The notes: generated by a model from the sequence alone, not told the origin. DNA of 64,000 nucleotides from Lentzea jiangxiensis (GCF_900104175.1 NZ_FNIX01000001.1:1439975-1503974), one strand, 5' to 3'; positions 17,180-26,338 are shown, numbered from the stretch's first letter. Numbers and translations: made by a program.

Positions 17180-18797
17180 GTTCGAGCCACACGGAGTCCG
17201 TCTGCGCCTCGGGGTTCTCGGGGCGCAGGCGGACTTCGACGTCGTGTCTGCCTTTCAGCGAGAGCTGCACTTCGTGCCGGCCACCGACGCCGCCCGGAAT
17301 CGGCATGGTGGCCGCGAGAGAGCTGTCCACGTACACCTCGAAGCCCGCCAACGGCGCCACTGAACGCGCGGGAGACGCGTCGAGGGTGATTACCAGCGTC
17401 GCGTCGTTCGGGGCCACACGGACGAACTCAGCCGTCATCACGGGCAAAACGGGCGTGGACTCCTGCGGGACGGCCTCGAGCCGCACCGGCGACGGGCCGG
17501 GCACCTCGAAGTAGCTCTCCAGCACCTGTGCCTGCGACGCGCCGGGCATCCGGAGCACGAACGGCGACAGCGCGTCCGGTCCCGACGCTCCGAGCAGATC
17601 CGCCGGCAGGTCTCCGACCAGCGTCAGCTCGCTGTCCTGCGCCGTGGACCAGCCGCTCACCACCGGCCGCAACGGCACCCGCGCCGACCCGAACTGCGCG
17701 ACCAGGCCGTTCGGGTCGCCGCCGTCACCGAGGCGCACCGTTGTCCGCAACCGTGCCGAGGGGGCGTCACGCAACGGTGTGCGCGCCACGCCGATGCCGG
17801 GTGCCTCTTCATCGGGCTCCAGCACGCGCAGTGTCCCTGCCACGAGGTGCGTCTCGGTCACGTCCTCCACGGACTGGCGTGACCCGGTGATGCCGATCGC
17901 GTCGATCTCCACGCGTCCCGGGTAGCCCGGCGGAGGGGTCACGCCGACCAGCACGCTCGCCTCGCGCCACTTCGGCACCACCGGCAAAGACGCGATCTGC
18001 GCGCCATCTTGCACAACGCGCACATCGTTATCTGTCAGCACCGCTTCGAATCGATGCAGAACGCCCGCTCCCCGCGTTCCGGGGGCCACGGAGTCGTCCA
18101 CGACGACGCGGACCGCATCAGCCGGAGGAATGGGTCCGACGCGATCCGGCGTTCCGGGGACGAGGTCGAGCACCAGCCTCCCGCGCGGCCCGGCCGCGTC
18201 CGTCACCACGGCCACCCGGCCTCGTTCCCCCGACTCGCCGAGCTGCAGCAGCGTTCGTGCGCGCAGCACCGCCGTGTCGTTCCCGCACGGCATGTCGAGG
18301 ACCAGACGGCCGCCGGAGCCCGATCCGGGGTTGACGCACCCGCGGCGGCCGCTGAAGTGGTAGCGGCGTTCCAGGAACGGGTCGTCGAAGTCGTCCAGCC
18401 AGCCGTTCACCGCCCGGCGCCACGTGTCGTCGCGGGGCTGCTCCCGCGCCCGGACCGGTGCCGACCGCTGGCCGAAGGCGTCCACGGCCCGCACGTCGGG
18501 CCGCCCGGACCGGGCGATCTCGGGCGACGCGACGAGCGTGCCGTCGACCTCGTAGCCCGCCGCGCCGGGCACGGGCGCCCACCGGACCCGCCCGTCGCTG
18601 CTCCATACGGAGGACGGAGGAGCCGGAGGAGCCGGTCGAGACGGGAGCTGGACGAAATCGGCTGCGTACTTTGTCAGTCGAACGGCCTCTGAACTGCGCT
18701 TCTGCAGGGCATCATCGGTCTCGCGCAGAACCAGCACCGCTGCGGCCAGGACGGCCACGGCGCCGAGCAAGGCGATCACCCGACGACGGGGAGTCAT
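17160..18797 (-). CDS. Exported hypothetical protein
   Basis: A 545-residue protein with a single N-terminal hydrophobic segment (VIALLGAVAVLAAAVLVL, residues 7-24) acting as signal anchor, so the rest is outside the cell. A proline-rich linker (SRPAPPAPPSS) is followed by beta-rich sequence: a fibronectin-like patch near VRWAPVPGAAGYEV, and later segments with alternating polarity typical of jelly-roll or Ig-like folds. I recognise no catalytic motif. ATG 18797 lies six bases after TAACCT (18804-18809), indicating a leaderless mRNA. Its last 20 bp overlap the 3' end of pdtaR on the opposite strand. Confidence 0.7.
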   Translation of the reverse strand: MTPRRRVIALLGAVAVLAAAVLVLRETDDALQKRSSEAVRLTKYAADFVQLPSRPAPPAPPSSVWSSDGRVRWAPVPGAAGYEVDGTLVASPEIARSGRPDVRAVDAFGQRSAPVRAREQPRDDTWRRAVNGWLDDFDDPFLERRYHFSGRRGCVNPGSGSGGRLVLDMPCGNDTAVLRARTLLQLGESGERGRVAVVTDAAGPRGRLVLDLVPGTPDRVGPIPPADAVRVVVDDSVAPGTRGAGVLHRFEAVLTDNDVRVVQDGAQIASLPVVPKWREASVLVGVTPPPGYPGRVEIDAIGITGSRQSVEDVTETHLVAGTLRVLEPDEEAPGIGVARTPLRDAPSARLRTTVRLGDGGDPNGLVAQFGSARVPLRPVVSGWSTAQDSELTLVGDLPADLLGASGPDALSPFVLRMPGASQAQVLESYFEVPGPSPVRLEAVPQESTPVLPVMTAEFVRVAPNDATLVITLDASPARSVAPLAGFEVYVDSSLAATMPIPGGVGGRHEVQLSLKGRHDVEVRLRPENPEAQTDSVWLELSRSSR

Positions 18798-18866
18798 ATA
18801 CCGAGGTTATGGCAGCCGTCCAAAGAGTGAACGAAGGTTACGGTCTGTGACATTGCTTAAGTAAAA

Positions 18867-18888
18867 CATAACGCCGAGTTGCGTTATG
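18867..18888. promoter_or_regulatory. Perfect inverted repeat, candidate operator of the liv operon
   Basis: CATAACGC and GCGTTATG form perfect 8-bp arms around six bases. The site lies in the 225-bp region between the divergent exported protein (18797) and the substrate-binding protein (19023). A looser pair, GTGAC at 18846 and GTCAC at 18889, brackets it. The symmetry suggests a dimeric regulator; I cannot say which. The spacing does not fit a GlnR box. Confidence 0.45.
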
Positions 18889-19022
18889 GTCACGAGCCCA
18901 TTGGCTTTGATGACTGCGGTCACAGTCATCGCCTAGGTTCCGGCCATCCCTCAGGAGAGGGTGATGGAGCGGTGCGCGGAGATCTCGCGCAGCCGAGAGC
19001 AGGGATAGAGGAGGGACATCAC

Positions 19023-20249
19023 GTGCGTAAGCACTCTGTGAAGTCCGCAGCGATTGTCGGTGCCTCGCTGCTTGTTCTTGCAGCTTGTGGCTCGAACAAG
19101 ACCGAGGGCGGCGGCAACACCGGGGGCAGCTGCGACACGTCGAAGGGCACTCTGACCGTCGGTGTTGTCGCCCCGTTGTCCGGGAACCTGTCCGCTCTCG
19201 GCCTCGGCATCAAGCAGTCCGCCGAGCTCGCCGTGGACGAGGCGAACAAGAAGTGCACGGTTCCGGGCTACAAGCTGACCGTGTCCGCTCAGGACGACGA
19301 GGCCAACCCCGCCAAGGGTGCCCAGGCCGCGACGAAGCTGTCGACCGACCCGAACGTCGTCGGCGTCGTCGGCACGCTCAACTCGTCGGTGGCCCAGACG
19401 GTGCAGCCGATCCTGCGGGACAAGAAGATCCCCCAGGTGTCGCCCGCGAACACCAACCCGTCGCTGACCAGGGGCAACGACTTCCTGACGGCCCCGAAGC
19501 GCCAGTTCGACAACTACTTCCGCGTCTGCACCACCGACGACCTGCAGGGCCCGTACGCGGCCAACTACCTCGTCGAGAAGGCCGGCAAGAAGAACATCGC
19601 CATCATCACCGACGGCAAGACCTACGGTGAGGGCCTCGCCGCCGAGCTGTCGAAGCAGGTCGCCAAGAAGGGCGGCAAGATCGTCGGCTCCGAGAAGGTC
19701 GGCGAGAAGGACACCGACTTCTCCGGCGTCATCTCCAAGATCAAGGCGCTGAACCCGGACGCCGTCTACTACGGCGGTGAGTACCCGGTCGCCGGCCCGC
19801 TGTCCAAGCAGATGGCGTCCGCCGGTCTCAACGTCCCGCTGATGGGCGGCGACGGCATCTTCGACCCGAAGTTCGTCGAGCTCGGCGGCAAGGAGGGCGA
19901 CCTCGCCACCTCGGTCGGCGCGCCGACCGAGTCCCTGGCCACGGCCAAGGCCTTCGTCGAGGCGTACAAGGCGAAGTTCGGCAAGGAGGACTACGCCGCC
20001 TACGGTGCGTTCTCCTACGACGCCGCGAACGCGATCATCGGTGGTCTGGCCAAGACCGTCGAGGGCGGTGCCTGGGACGACTCGAAGCGCGACGCCATGC
20101 TGACCAACGTCGGTGCCTACAGCGGCTCCGGCGCCACGGGTGAGGTCAAGTTCGACCAGTACGGCGACAGCACGAACAAGGTGCTGACGGTCTACTCGGT
20201 CACCTCTGGCAAGTGGAAGGACGTTCAGACCGGCGAGTTCACCGGCTGA
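19023..20249 (+). CDS. livK: Branched-chain amino acid ABC transporter substrate-binding lipoprotein
   Basis: A 408-residue lipoprotein that captures leucine, isoleucine, valine or a related ligand outside the membrane for LivHMGF. The signal peptide ends in LVLAAC with Cys22 lipidated, followed by a Gly-rich linker. The Peripla_BP_6 fold starts at LTVGVVAPLSGNLSALGLGI and includes VGVVGTLNSSVAQTVQPIL and QVSPANTNPSLT. GTG 19023 is chosen because GGAGGG lies about ten bases upstream and the signal peptide begins exactly there. First gene of the liv operon. A 15-bp hairpin after its stop probably keeps its transcript in excess over the permease genes. Confidence 0.95.
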   Translation: MRKHSVKSAAIVGASLLVLAACGSNKTEGGGNTGGSCDTSKGTLTVGVVAPLSGNLSALGLGIKQSAELAVDEANKKCTVPGYKLTVSAQDDEANPAKGAQAATKLSTDPNVVGVVGTLNSSVAQTVQPILRDKKIPQVSPANTNPSLTRGNDFLTAPKRQFDNYFRVCTTDDLQGPYAANYLVEKAGKKNIAIITDGKTYGEGLAAELSKQVAKKGGKIVGSEKVGEKDTDFSGVISKIKALNPDAVYYGGEYPVAGPLSKQMASAGLNVPLMGGDGIFDPKFVELGGKEGDLATSVGAPTESLATAKAFVEAYKAKFGKEDYAAYGAFSYDAANAIIGGLAKTVEGGAWDDSKRDAMLTNVGAYSGSGATGEVKFDQYGDSTNKVLTVYSVTSGKWKDVQTGEFTG

Positions 20250-20275
20250 CGACTACCTAGTCACTGATTGAAGCC

Positions 20276-20312
20276 ACGGCGGGGGCGGGCGTTGTTTGCT
20301 CGCCCCCGCCGT
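20276..20312 (+). terminator. Intercistronic hairpin between substrate-binding protein and permease genes
   Basis: A 15-bp stem (20276-20290 with 20298-20312, one G-T pair) closes a seven-base loop. No T-run follows, and a strong GGAGG site for livH comes straight after. It is better explained as a partial terminator or mRNA stabiliser, which would give more binding protein than permease, than as the end of the operon. Confidence 0.6.
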
Positions 20313-20326
20313 CTACGGAGGTAGTT

Positions 20327-21241
20327 GTGTCAGTCCTGCTCCAACAGCTGGCCAACGGGGTCGTGCAGGGTGCGTTGATCGCCCTGATCGCCCTCGGGTA
20401 CACGATGGTGTACGGCATCATCCAGCTGATCAACTTCGCCCACGGCGAGGTCTTCATGGTGGCCTCGTACGGAGGCCTCGCCACGTTCACGCTTCTTCCG
20501 GAAGACCTCCAGAAGTCGCCTGCCGTGGCCCTGCCGCTCATGTTCGTCGGCGGCATCGTGGTGGCGGTCGTCGTCGCCGTGATCATGGAACGCTTCGCCT
20601 ACCGGCCGCTGCGCAACGCACCCCGGCTGGCACCGCTGATCACAGCGCTCGGCGTGTCCGTGTTCCTGCAGGAGGCCGTGCGCGTTTTCTACCCGAACGC
20701 CAAGTCGAACCTGCCGTACCCGAAGGTCTTCCCGGAGGGCAACCTCACGCTCGGCCCCGTCAACGTGTCGTGGACCGGTGTGCTGCTCGTCGGGCTCTCG
20801 ATCGGCCTCGCGGTCATCCTGCAGACCTACATCAACAAGTCGAGGATGGGCCGGGCGATGCGCGCGACCGCGCAGGACCCCGACACCGCGAAGCTCATGG
20901 GCGTGAACCCGAACCGGGTGATCGTGCTGACGTTCGTGTTCGGCGCCGTGCTCGCCGGTGTCGCCGGCATCATGTACGGCGGCTACCTGAACAACATCAA
21001 CATCGACATGGGCTTCCAGACCGGCATCTTCGCCTTCACGGCGGCCGTTCTGGGCGGTGTCGGCAGCATTCGGGGCGCGGTCATCGGCGCGTTCATCATC
21101 GGTCTGATCAAGACCGTGGCCGGCCAGTACATGCCGGGTGGTACCCAGTACGACTACGTGTGGATCTTCGTCGTGCTGATCCTCGTGCTCGTCTTCCGCC
21201 CGCAGGGTCTGTTCGGCGAGCCGGAAAGGGTGCGCGCATGA
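20327..21241 (+). CDS. livH: Branched-chain amino acid ABC transporter permease LivH
   Basis: A 304-residue inner-membrane permease with about eight hydrophobic segments. Family sequence includes ALGYTMVYGIIQLINFAHGE near the N-terminus and the cytoplasmic-loop motif GRAMRATAQDPDTAKLMGVN (about 180-200), which contacts the ATPases. The GTG start follows GGAGG at 20316-20320. Its TGA overlaps the ATG of livM (ATGA at 21238), so the two are coupled and pair as a heterodimer. Confidence 0.95.
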   Translation: MSVLLQQLANGVVQGALIALIALGYTMVYGIIQLINFAHGEVFMVASYGGLATFTLLPEDLQKSPAVALPLMFVGGIVVAVVVAVIMERFAYRPLRNAPRLAPLITALGVSVFLQEAVRVFYPNAKSNLPYPKVFPEGNLTLGPVNVSWTGVLLVGLSIGLAVILQTYINKSRMGRAMRATAQDPDTAKLMGVNPNRVIVLTFVFGAVLAGVAGIMYGGYLNNINIDMGFQTGIFAFTAAVLGGVGSIRGAVIGAFIIGLIKTVAGQYMPGGTQYDYVWIFVVLILVLVFRPQGLFGEPERVRA

Positions 21242-22953
21242 GCACGGTCGACACTTCTTCTGGCAAGCGCTCCGCGCTCGCACCGCTCGGCAAGCCGCTC
21301 GCGGCCGCCGGTGGCGTCCTGGGCATCGTCGCGGCACTGCTGCCGTGGGTCACGTTCACCCTCAACGACGGCAACTGGCCCGACAAGTCGACGCTGCAGT
21401 TCTTCGACGCGCCGTTCTCCGTCACGGGTTTCCGCTGGCACGTCCTGCTGCTCGGTGTCCTCATCCTGGTCGCCGCGTTCGCGCCGGTCCCGTCCAAGGG
21501 CCGGGTCGTCCGGGCGCTCGGCTGGGGCCTCACCCTCGTGTCGTTCGTCAACGCCGCGTACATCACGGTCAAGGGCGGTGGCCTCGGCGCCATCACGGCC
21601 CTCGACGGCGCGACCGCGTTCGGCGGTGTGGTCGGCCTGGTCGCCGGTGTGCTGGCGATCCTCGCGGGCTACGGCATCGGCATCGGGCCGGTGGGCGACT
21701 GGAAGTTCAAGGTCTCGACGCCGGTCGCGTACCTCGTCCTGCTGGTCTCGTTCGGCGCGGTGCTCTACGCCGTCGCGGCGATGCTGACCACCGGTGGCGT
21801 CGGCTCGGCCAACCCCTACGCGGGCGCGATCTTCCTGTCGTTCCTCGGGTTCGCCGCGGGCATCCTGGCCGCGCTGAGCGGCGTCGGGTTCGTGCGCTGG
21901 ATCTCGGCCCTGTCCGAGCAGCACCGCGTGTTCAGCGTGGTCGTGCTGGCGGCGTGCGCGCTGCTGCTGCCGTTCACCGACGCGGGCAACGAGTACTGGA
22001 TGACGGTCGCGGCGAACATCGGCATCTACGCCGCCACCGCGATCGGCCTGAACATCGTCGTCGGCCTCGCGGGTCTGCTCGACCTCGGGTACGTGGCGTT
22101 CATGGGCATCGGCGCCCTCGTGGCGGCGAACTTCTCCGGTGCGGCCACCGCGTACTTCGGTTTCGACCTGCCGTTCCCCGTCGCCGCCGTCATCGCGGCG
22201 ATCGTGGCCGGCATCTTCGGCGCCATCGTCGGTTCGCCGACGCTGCGGGTCCGCGGTGACTACCTGGCGATCGTGACGCTGGCGTTCGGTGAGATCTTCA
22301 CCCGCTCCGCGCAGAACGACATCGGTGGCTTCACCAACGGCTCCAACGCCATTCCCGGCATCCCGGCGCTGTCGCTGTTCGGCACGGAGTTCAACCGGTC
22401 GATCTCGATCGGCTCGGTGAAGCTCCCCGCGGGTGTCCTCTACTACATCCTCATCGTGCTGCTCGTCGCGGCGACGATGGCCGTGTTCGCGAACCTCAAG
22501 TTCAGCCGCATCGGCCGGGCCTGGATCGCGATCCGCGAGGACGAGGACGCCGCCCGCGCGATGGGCATCCGCACCGGCAAGATGAAGATCCTCGCGTTCC
22601 TCATCGGTGCCATGCTCGCGGGTCTCGCGGGCGCGGTGTTCGCGCACAAGAACGGCACCGTCTCGTACGAGTCGTTCAAGTTCCTCGAGTCGGTCACGCT
22701 GCTCGCGGCGGTCATCCTCGGCGGCATGGGCTCGATCCCCGGCGCCGTGCTCGGCGCCGCGCTGCTGTTCGTGCTGCCCGAGAAGCTGCGCGACTTCGAG
22801 GACTACCGCCTCATGATCTTCGGCCTCGCGCTGATCCTGATCATGCGGTTCCGGCCGGTCGGCCTGATCCCCGATGCGCACAGGCGCGCTGAGATGGTCG
22901 AACGCGCCGATGAGAACGCCGAAGAGGCGCATTTGGAGGCGAAGAAGGCATGA
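21238..22953 (+). CDS. livM: Branched-chain amino acid ABC transporter permease LivM with long N-terminal extension
   Basis: A 571-residue permease, against about 300-420 for most LivM proteins. Residues from about 250 onward are the canonical permease (GLNIVVGLAGLLDLGYVAFMGIGA; loop GRAWIAIREDEDAARAMGI). The first roughly 245 residues add about six hydrophobic segments without homology that I can name. ATG 21238 overlaps the livH stop; the reading frame is open upstream to 20296, but that part is out-of-frame livH and is not used. It ends overlapping livG by four bases. Confidence 0.93.
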   Translation: MSTVDTSSGKRSALAPLGKPLAAAGGVLGIVAALLPWVTFTLNDGNWPDKSTLQFFDAPFSVTGFRWHVLLLGVLILVAAFAPVPSKGRVVRALGWGLTLVSFVNAAYITVKGGGLGAITALDGATAFGGVVGLVAGVLAILAGYGIGIGPVGDWKFKVSTPVAYLVLLVSFGAVLYAVAAMLTTGGVGSANPYAGAIFLSFLGFAAGILAALSGVGFVRWISALSEQHRVFSVVVLAACALLLPFTDAGNEYWMTVAANIGIYAATAIGLNIVVGLAGLLDLGYVAFMGIGALVAANFSGAATAYFGFDLPFPVAAVIAAIVAGIFGAIVGSPTLRVRGDYLAIVTLAFGEIFTRSAQNDIGGFTNGSNAIPGIPALSLFGTEFNRSISIGSVKLPAGVLYYILIVLLVAATMAVFANLKFSRIGRAWIAIREDEDAARAMGIRTGKMKILAFLIGAMLAGLAGAVFAHKNGTVSYESFKFLESVTLLAAVILGGMGSIPGAVLGAALLFVLPEKLRDFEDYRLMIFGLALILIMRFRPVGLIPDAHRRAEMVERADENAEEAHLEAKKA

Positions 22954-23759
22954 GCACGCCGGTTTTGGAGGCGCGCGACGTCTCGATGGTCTTCGGTGGC
23001 CTCAAGGCGTTGAAGGGCGTCACCCTGACGCTCGAAGAAGGAAAGATCGTCGGCCTGATCGGCCCGAACGGCGCGGGGAAGACAACGTTCTTCAACTGCC
23101 TCACGGGTCTGTACACGCCGACCACCGGTCAGGTGCTGCTCAAGGGCAACGTCCTGCCCGGCGACCCGGCGAAGGTGACGGACGCGGGCGTGGCCCGCAC
23201 GTTCCAGAACATCCGCCTGTTCCCCAGCATGACCGTGCTGGAGAACGTCATGGTGGGCCGTCACGTCCGGATGAAGCAGGGCCCGCTGGCCTCGCTGTTC
23301 CACGGCCCCGCCTACCACCGCGGTGAGAAGGCGGCGCGCGAGCGGTCGCGGGAGCTGCTCGCGTTCGTCGGCCTGAACGGCGTGGACGACGAGCTCTCGC
23401 GCAACCTCCCCTACGGCGACCAGCGCCGTCTGGAGATCGCGCGCGCGTTGGCGACGGATCCGGCGGTGCTGCTGCTGGACGAGCCCACCGCGGGTATGAA
23501 CCCGCAGGAGACGGAAGCGACGCAGCAGCTGATCTTCCGGATCCGCGAGACGGGTGTGTCCGTCGTGGTCATCGAGCACGACATCAAGTTCATCTTCGGC
23601 CTGTGCGACTCGGTCTCCGTGCTCGTGCAGGGCGAACTGCTCGTCGAGGGCAGCCCCGAGGTCGTGCGGGCGGACCCGCGGGTGGTCGAGGCCTACCTCG
23701 GCAAGCCGCCGGAGGAAGTCCAGCACGACGTCGAGGCCGCGAAGGGAGAGCAGGCATGA
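22950..23759 (+). CDS. livG: Branched-chain amino acid ABC transporter ATP-binding protein LivG
   Basis: A 269-residue ATPase driving LivHM. Walker A GPNGAGKTTF is at about residues 37-46, the signature is the LivG-type variant LPYGDQRRLEIARAL, Walker B is VLLLDEP, and the switch histidine is in VVVIEHD. The C-terminal tail VRADPRVVEAYLG is typical of the family. It overlaps livM and livF by four bases at each end, so the four genes form one coupled unit. Confidence 0.95.
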   Translation: MSTPVLEARDVSMVFGGLKALKGVTLTLEEGKIVGLIGPNGAGKTTFFNCLTGLYTPTTGQVLLKGNVLPGDPAKVTDAGVARTFQNIRLFPSMTVLENVMVGRHVRMKQGPLASLFHGPAYHRGEKAARERSRELLAFVGLNGVDDELSRNLPYGDQRRLEIARALATDPAVLLLDEPTAGMNPQETEATQQLIFRIRETGVSVVVIEHDIKFIFGLCDSVSVLVQGELLVEGSPEVVRADPRVVEAYLGKPPEEVQHDVEAAKGEQA

Positions 23760-24472
23760 GCCCGCTGCTCGAAGTCCGCAACCTCTCGGTCGCCTACGGC
23801 GCGATCGAGGCCGTCCGCGACATCTCGTTCACCGTCGAGGCCGGCCAGATCGTGTCGCTCATCGGCTCGAACGGCGCGGGCAAGACCACGACCCTGCGCA
23901 CGATCTCGGGTCTGCTCCGGCCCGCGGCCGGCGAGATCCTGTTCCAGGGCAAGCCGATCCACAACCAGCCGGCGCACACGATCCTCGGCATGGGCATCTC
24001 GCACTCGCCCGAGGGTCGTCGGCTCTTCCCGCGGATGACCGTGGAGGAGAACCTGCAGCTCGGCGCGTACGTCCGCAAGGACGACGGGGTGCAGGCCGAC
24101 ATGCAGCGCGTGTACGACCTCTTCCCCGTGCTGGGGGAGCGGCGGCACAACAAGGCCGGCCTCTTCTCCGGAGGTGAGCAGCAGATGCTCGCCATCGGCC
24201 GCGCGATGATGTCCAAGCCCCGCCTGCTCATGCTCGACGAGCCCTCGATGGGTCTCTCGCCGATCATGACGCAGCGGATCTTCGACACCATCAAGGAGCT
24301 GCAGTCGCTCGGCACCACCATTCTGCTGGTGGAGCAGAACGCCCTCGCGGCTCTGGCGTTGTCGGACCACGGGTACGTGATCGACCTCGGCAAGACCACT
24401 CTGGACGGTCCGGGGCACTCGCTCCTGGCCGACCAGCGGGTGCGCGACGCGTACCTGGGTGAGTCCCACTGA
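23756..24472 (+). CDS. livF: Branched-chain amino acid ABC transporter ATP-binding protein LivF
   Basis: A 238-residue ATPase, second of the pair. Walker A GSNGAGKTTTL is at about residues 36-46, the signature is FSGGEQQMLAIGRAM, Walker B is LLMLDEPSMGL, and the switch region is ILLVEQN. ATG 23756 overlaps the livG stop as ATGA; the longer open frame to 23603 lies inside livG and is not used. Last gene of the operon, followed by a strong terminator. Confidence 0.95.
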   Translation: MSPLLEVRNLSVAYGAIEAVRDISFTVEAGQIVSLIGSNGAGKTTTLRTISGLLRPAAGEILFQGKPIHNQPAHTILGMGISHSPEGRRLFPRMTVEENLQLGAYVRKDDGVQADMQRVYDLFPVLGERRHNKAGLFSGGEQQMLAIGRAMMSKPRLLMLDEPSMGLSPIMTQRIFDTIKELQSLGTTILLVEQNALAALALSDHGYVIDLGKTTLDGPGHSLLADQRVRDAYLGESH

Positions 24473-24488
24473 GGTTCGTCGTAGTGGG

Positions 24489-24519
24489 AGCGGGGCGGAG
24501 GGCTTTCCTCCGCCCCGCT
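24489..24519 (+). terminator. Terminator of the liv operon
   Basis: A perfect 13-bp stem (24489-24501 with 24507-24519), five-base loop and a short T-rich tail, starting 17 bp after the livF stop. Confidence 0.85.
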
Positions 24520-24623
24520 TTCGTTCGCGCGCAGGAGGCCGGGTGCGCTGGGAGCCGCGAGGGTGCGGCAGTGCCGACCCGGCGCGGGGCGCTTCCGGCC
24601 TCGCCCCGCGCCAAGTCTCCGGC

Positions 24624-25796
24624 TCAGGCGCCGTCGAAGTCGGCCAGGATGCGCGGTAAGGCCAGCTTGGCGGCCCTGCCGTGGTTCACGTCGGCGCCCA
24701 GGTCGACGAGCGTGCTGCGGGCGTGGTGCTTCTTGAGCTGTTGGTCGCAGTAGGCGGAGGTCTCGAGAAGCGTGTCGCGGTCGCCGGCCGAGGAGTAGAT
24801 CGTCACCGGGACCGAGGGGCGCCAGTCGCAGTAGCCGTCGGCCTCGCGGAGCTTCGTGCGGAGGGTGCCCGTGGGGTGCCGCAGGCGGGCGGAGTAGGAG
24901 TCGGTCAGCAGTTCGCGCATGGTGGCGGGGAGGTGCCGGAAGATCTCCTCGTTGGGGTGCTCGCCGTCGAACAGGGCCTCGACCGACGGGTCGCGGAAGA
25001 CCTCGGCCGGGCTGTCGTAGAGGGGGAAGAGGCGGTTCCAGGCCACCGTCCAGTACGCCATGTACGCGACGCCGTTGGCGATCTCGTCGTTCAGCGCCTT
25101 GGCCACCAGCAGGCTCGGCTTGAACGGGCCGCCGATCGGGGCCAGGGCCCCCACCTCCAGCCGGGAGTCGGCGCCGCGCTGCAGGGCCTGGCCCAGCGCC
25201 ATCGCCGCGTGGCCGCCCTGGGAGTGGCCGGTGATCATGACACGCCGGTCGGGACGCAATCCCCTCGACGCGGCGTACGAGCGGGTGGCGCGCAGGGCGT
25301 CGACGGACGCGGTGACCGTGGACGGGGCGTCGACGTACGGGTGGAAGCCCGGACCGGTGCCGAGGCCCAGGTAGTCCGGCGCCGTGGTCAGGTAGCCCGC
25401 CGAGGCGAACAGGTAGGTGGCCGCCCTGTCGTTGCCGTCGGCCACGGACGCGACGGAGCCCCGGTACCCCGTGGTGCCGTGCAGCCACGCTGCCTGGCGG
25501 GGCGTTCTGCCGCCGTCGCGCGGCAGGGCGACCAGGGCGCTCGCCGTCGTCGGCTTCCCGAAGGCGTCGACGGTGCGGTAGGTGATGCGCTTCGCCTCCA
25601 CGGCGAAGCGGACGCGCGAGGCGTCCAGGTCGTGGTCCCCCAGGTGTGCGACCAGCTGGTCGGTGTCCATCGTGGACACCGGGACGACGTCGAGGAGCTC
25701 GCCGCGCGCCGGGTGCGCCGAGGCGGTGGCGGGAACCGAGGCCGCGGCCAGCGCGCCGCACAGGACCGCTGCTGACAGTCGGGTCGTGAAGGTCAT
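24624..25796 (-). CDS. Secreted lipase/esterase (alpha/beta hydrolase)
   Basis: A 390-residue exported serine hydrolase of the secretory (LIP-type) lipase family. The signal peptide (AAVLCGALAAASVPATASA, cleavage near residue 27) starts at ATG 25796. The oxyanion region includes WLHGTTGYRGSVAS. The nucleophile elbow is GHSQGG with Ser192, the acid is probably the Asp in the YSSAGDRD segment, and the catalytic histidine the one in DVNHGRAA near the end. An upstream in-frame start at 25865 would precede the signal peptide with charged residues and is unlikely. Confidence 0.85.
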   Translation of the reverse strand: MTFTTRLSAAVLCGALAAASVPATASAHPARGELLDVVPVSTMDTDQLVAHLGDHDLDASRVRFAVEAKRITYRTVDAFGKPTTASALVALPRDGGRTPRQAAWLHGTTGYRGSVASVADGNDRAATYLFASAGYLTTAPDYLGLGTGPGFHPYVDAPSTVTASVDALRATRSYAASRGLRPDRRVMITGHSQGGHAAMALGQALQRGADSRLEVGALAPIGGPFKPSLLVAKALNDEIANGVAYMAYWTVAWNRLFPLYDSPAEVFRDPSVEALFDGEHPNEEIFRHLPATMRELLTDSYSARLRHPTGTLRTKLREADGYCDWRPSVPVTIYSSAGDRDTLLETSAYCDQQLKKHHARSTLVDLGADVNHGRAAKLALPRILADFDGA

Positions 25797-25872
25797 GCGA
25801 CCCACGATGTCGGGCTGGTCTTGGTCGCACACTGGGGCTGACCGCACAACCGAGGTGTGGTTCACCCCAGTG

Positions 25873-26283
25873 TCAGGCTCCGGGCGCCTTGGGGCGCAGG
25901 AGACAGGTGAGGCGGGCGGTGCAGGTGCGCTTGCCGTCCTCGTCGGTCACCACGATCTCGTACGTCGTGGTGCTCCGTCCCAGGTGGATCGGGCGCGCCA
26001 CGCCGGTGACGGTGCCCTCGCGCGCCGCTCGGTGGTGGGTGCAGGAGAGCTCGAGCCCGACGGCGATCAGCCCGTGCTGGGACGCGTGCATGGCGGAGGC
26101 GATGGAGCCGAGCTGTTCGGCGAGCACGGCGTTCGCGCCGCCGTGGAGCAGGCCGAACGGCTGGCGGTTGCCTTTGACCGGCATCGTGCCGACCATCTCC
26201 TGCACATCCCATCGGGTGATTTCGATGCCCATGCGGACGTGCAGCTGTTCGTCGGCGAACTCGATCGGCAGGTCGGGGGTCAC
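25873..26283 (-). CDS. PaaI-family hotdog-fold thioesterase
   Basis: A 136-residue acyl-CoA thioesterase of the hotdog fold. The motif GLLHGGANAVLAEQLGS, with its conserved His-Gly-Gly and Glu, is the PaaI/4-hydroxybenzoyl-CoA thioesterase active-site helix, and GRSTTTYEIVVTDEDGKRTCTARLTC is the closing strand pair. GTG 26283 is chosen because upstream residues are not family-like and would run into the polA promoter. It is divergent from polA with 55 bp between starts. Confidence 0.85.
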   Translation of the reverse strand: MTPDLPIEFADEQLHVRMGIEITRWDVQEMVGTMPVKGNRQPFGLLHGGANAVLAEQLGSIASAMHASQHGLIAVGLELSCTHHRAAREGTVTGVARPIHLGRSTTTYEIVVTDEDGKRTCTARLTCLLRPKAPGA

Positions 26284-26338
26284 GCGGGCTCCAAGGGCTC
26301 GAGCAGAACTGTCAGACCCCCACCCTAGACTCGGGCTC

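Noticed and set aside
18846..18893. GlnR box before the liv operon
   Set aside because: GTGAC and GTCAC are present, but the spacing and the second half-sites of a GlnR site are missing.
20296..21237. An 885-residue LivM beginning at 20296
   Set aside because: This part is livH read in the wrong frame; the livM ATG overlaps the livH stop.
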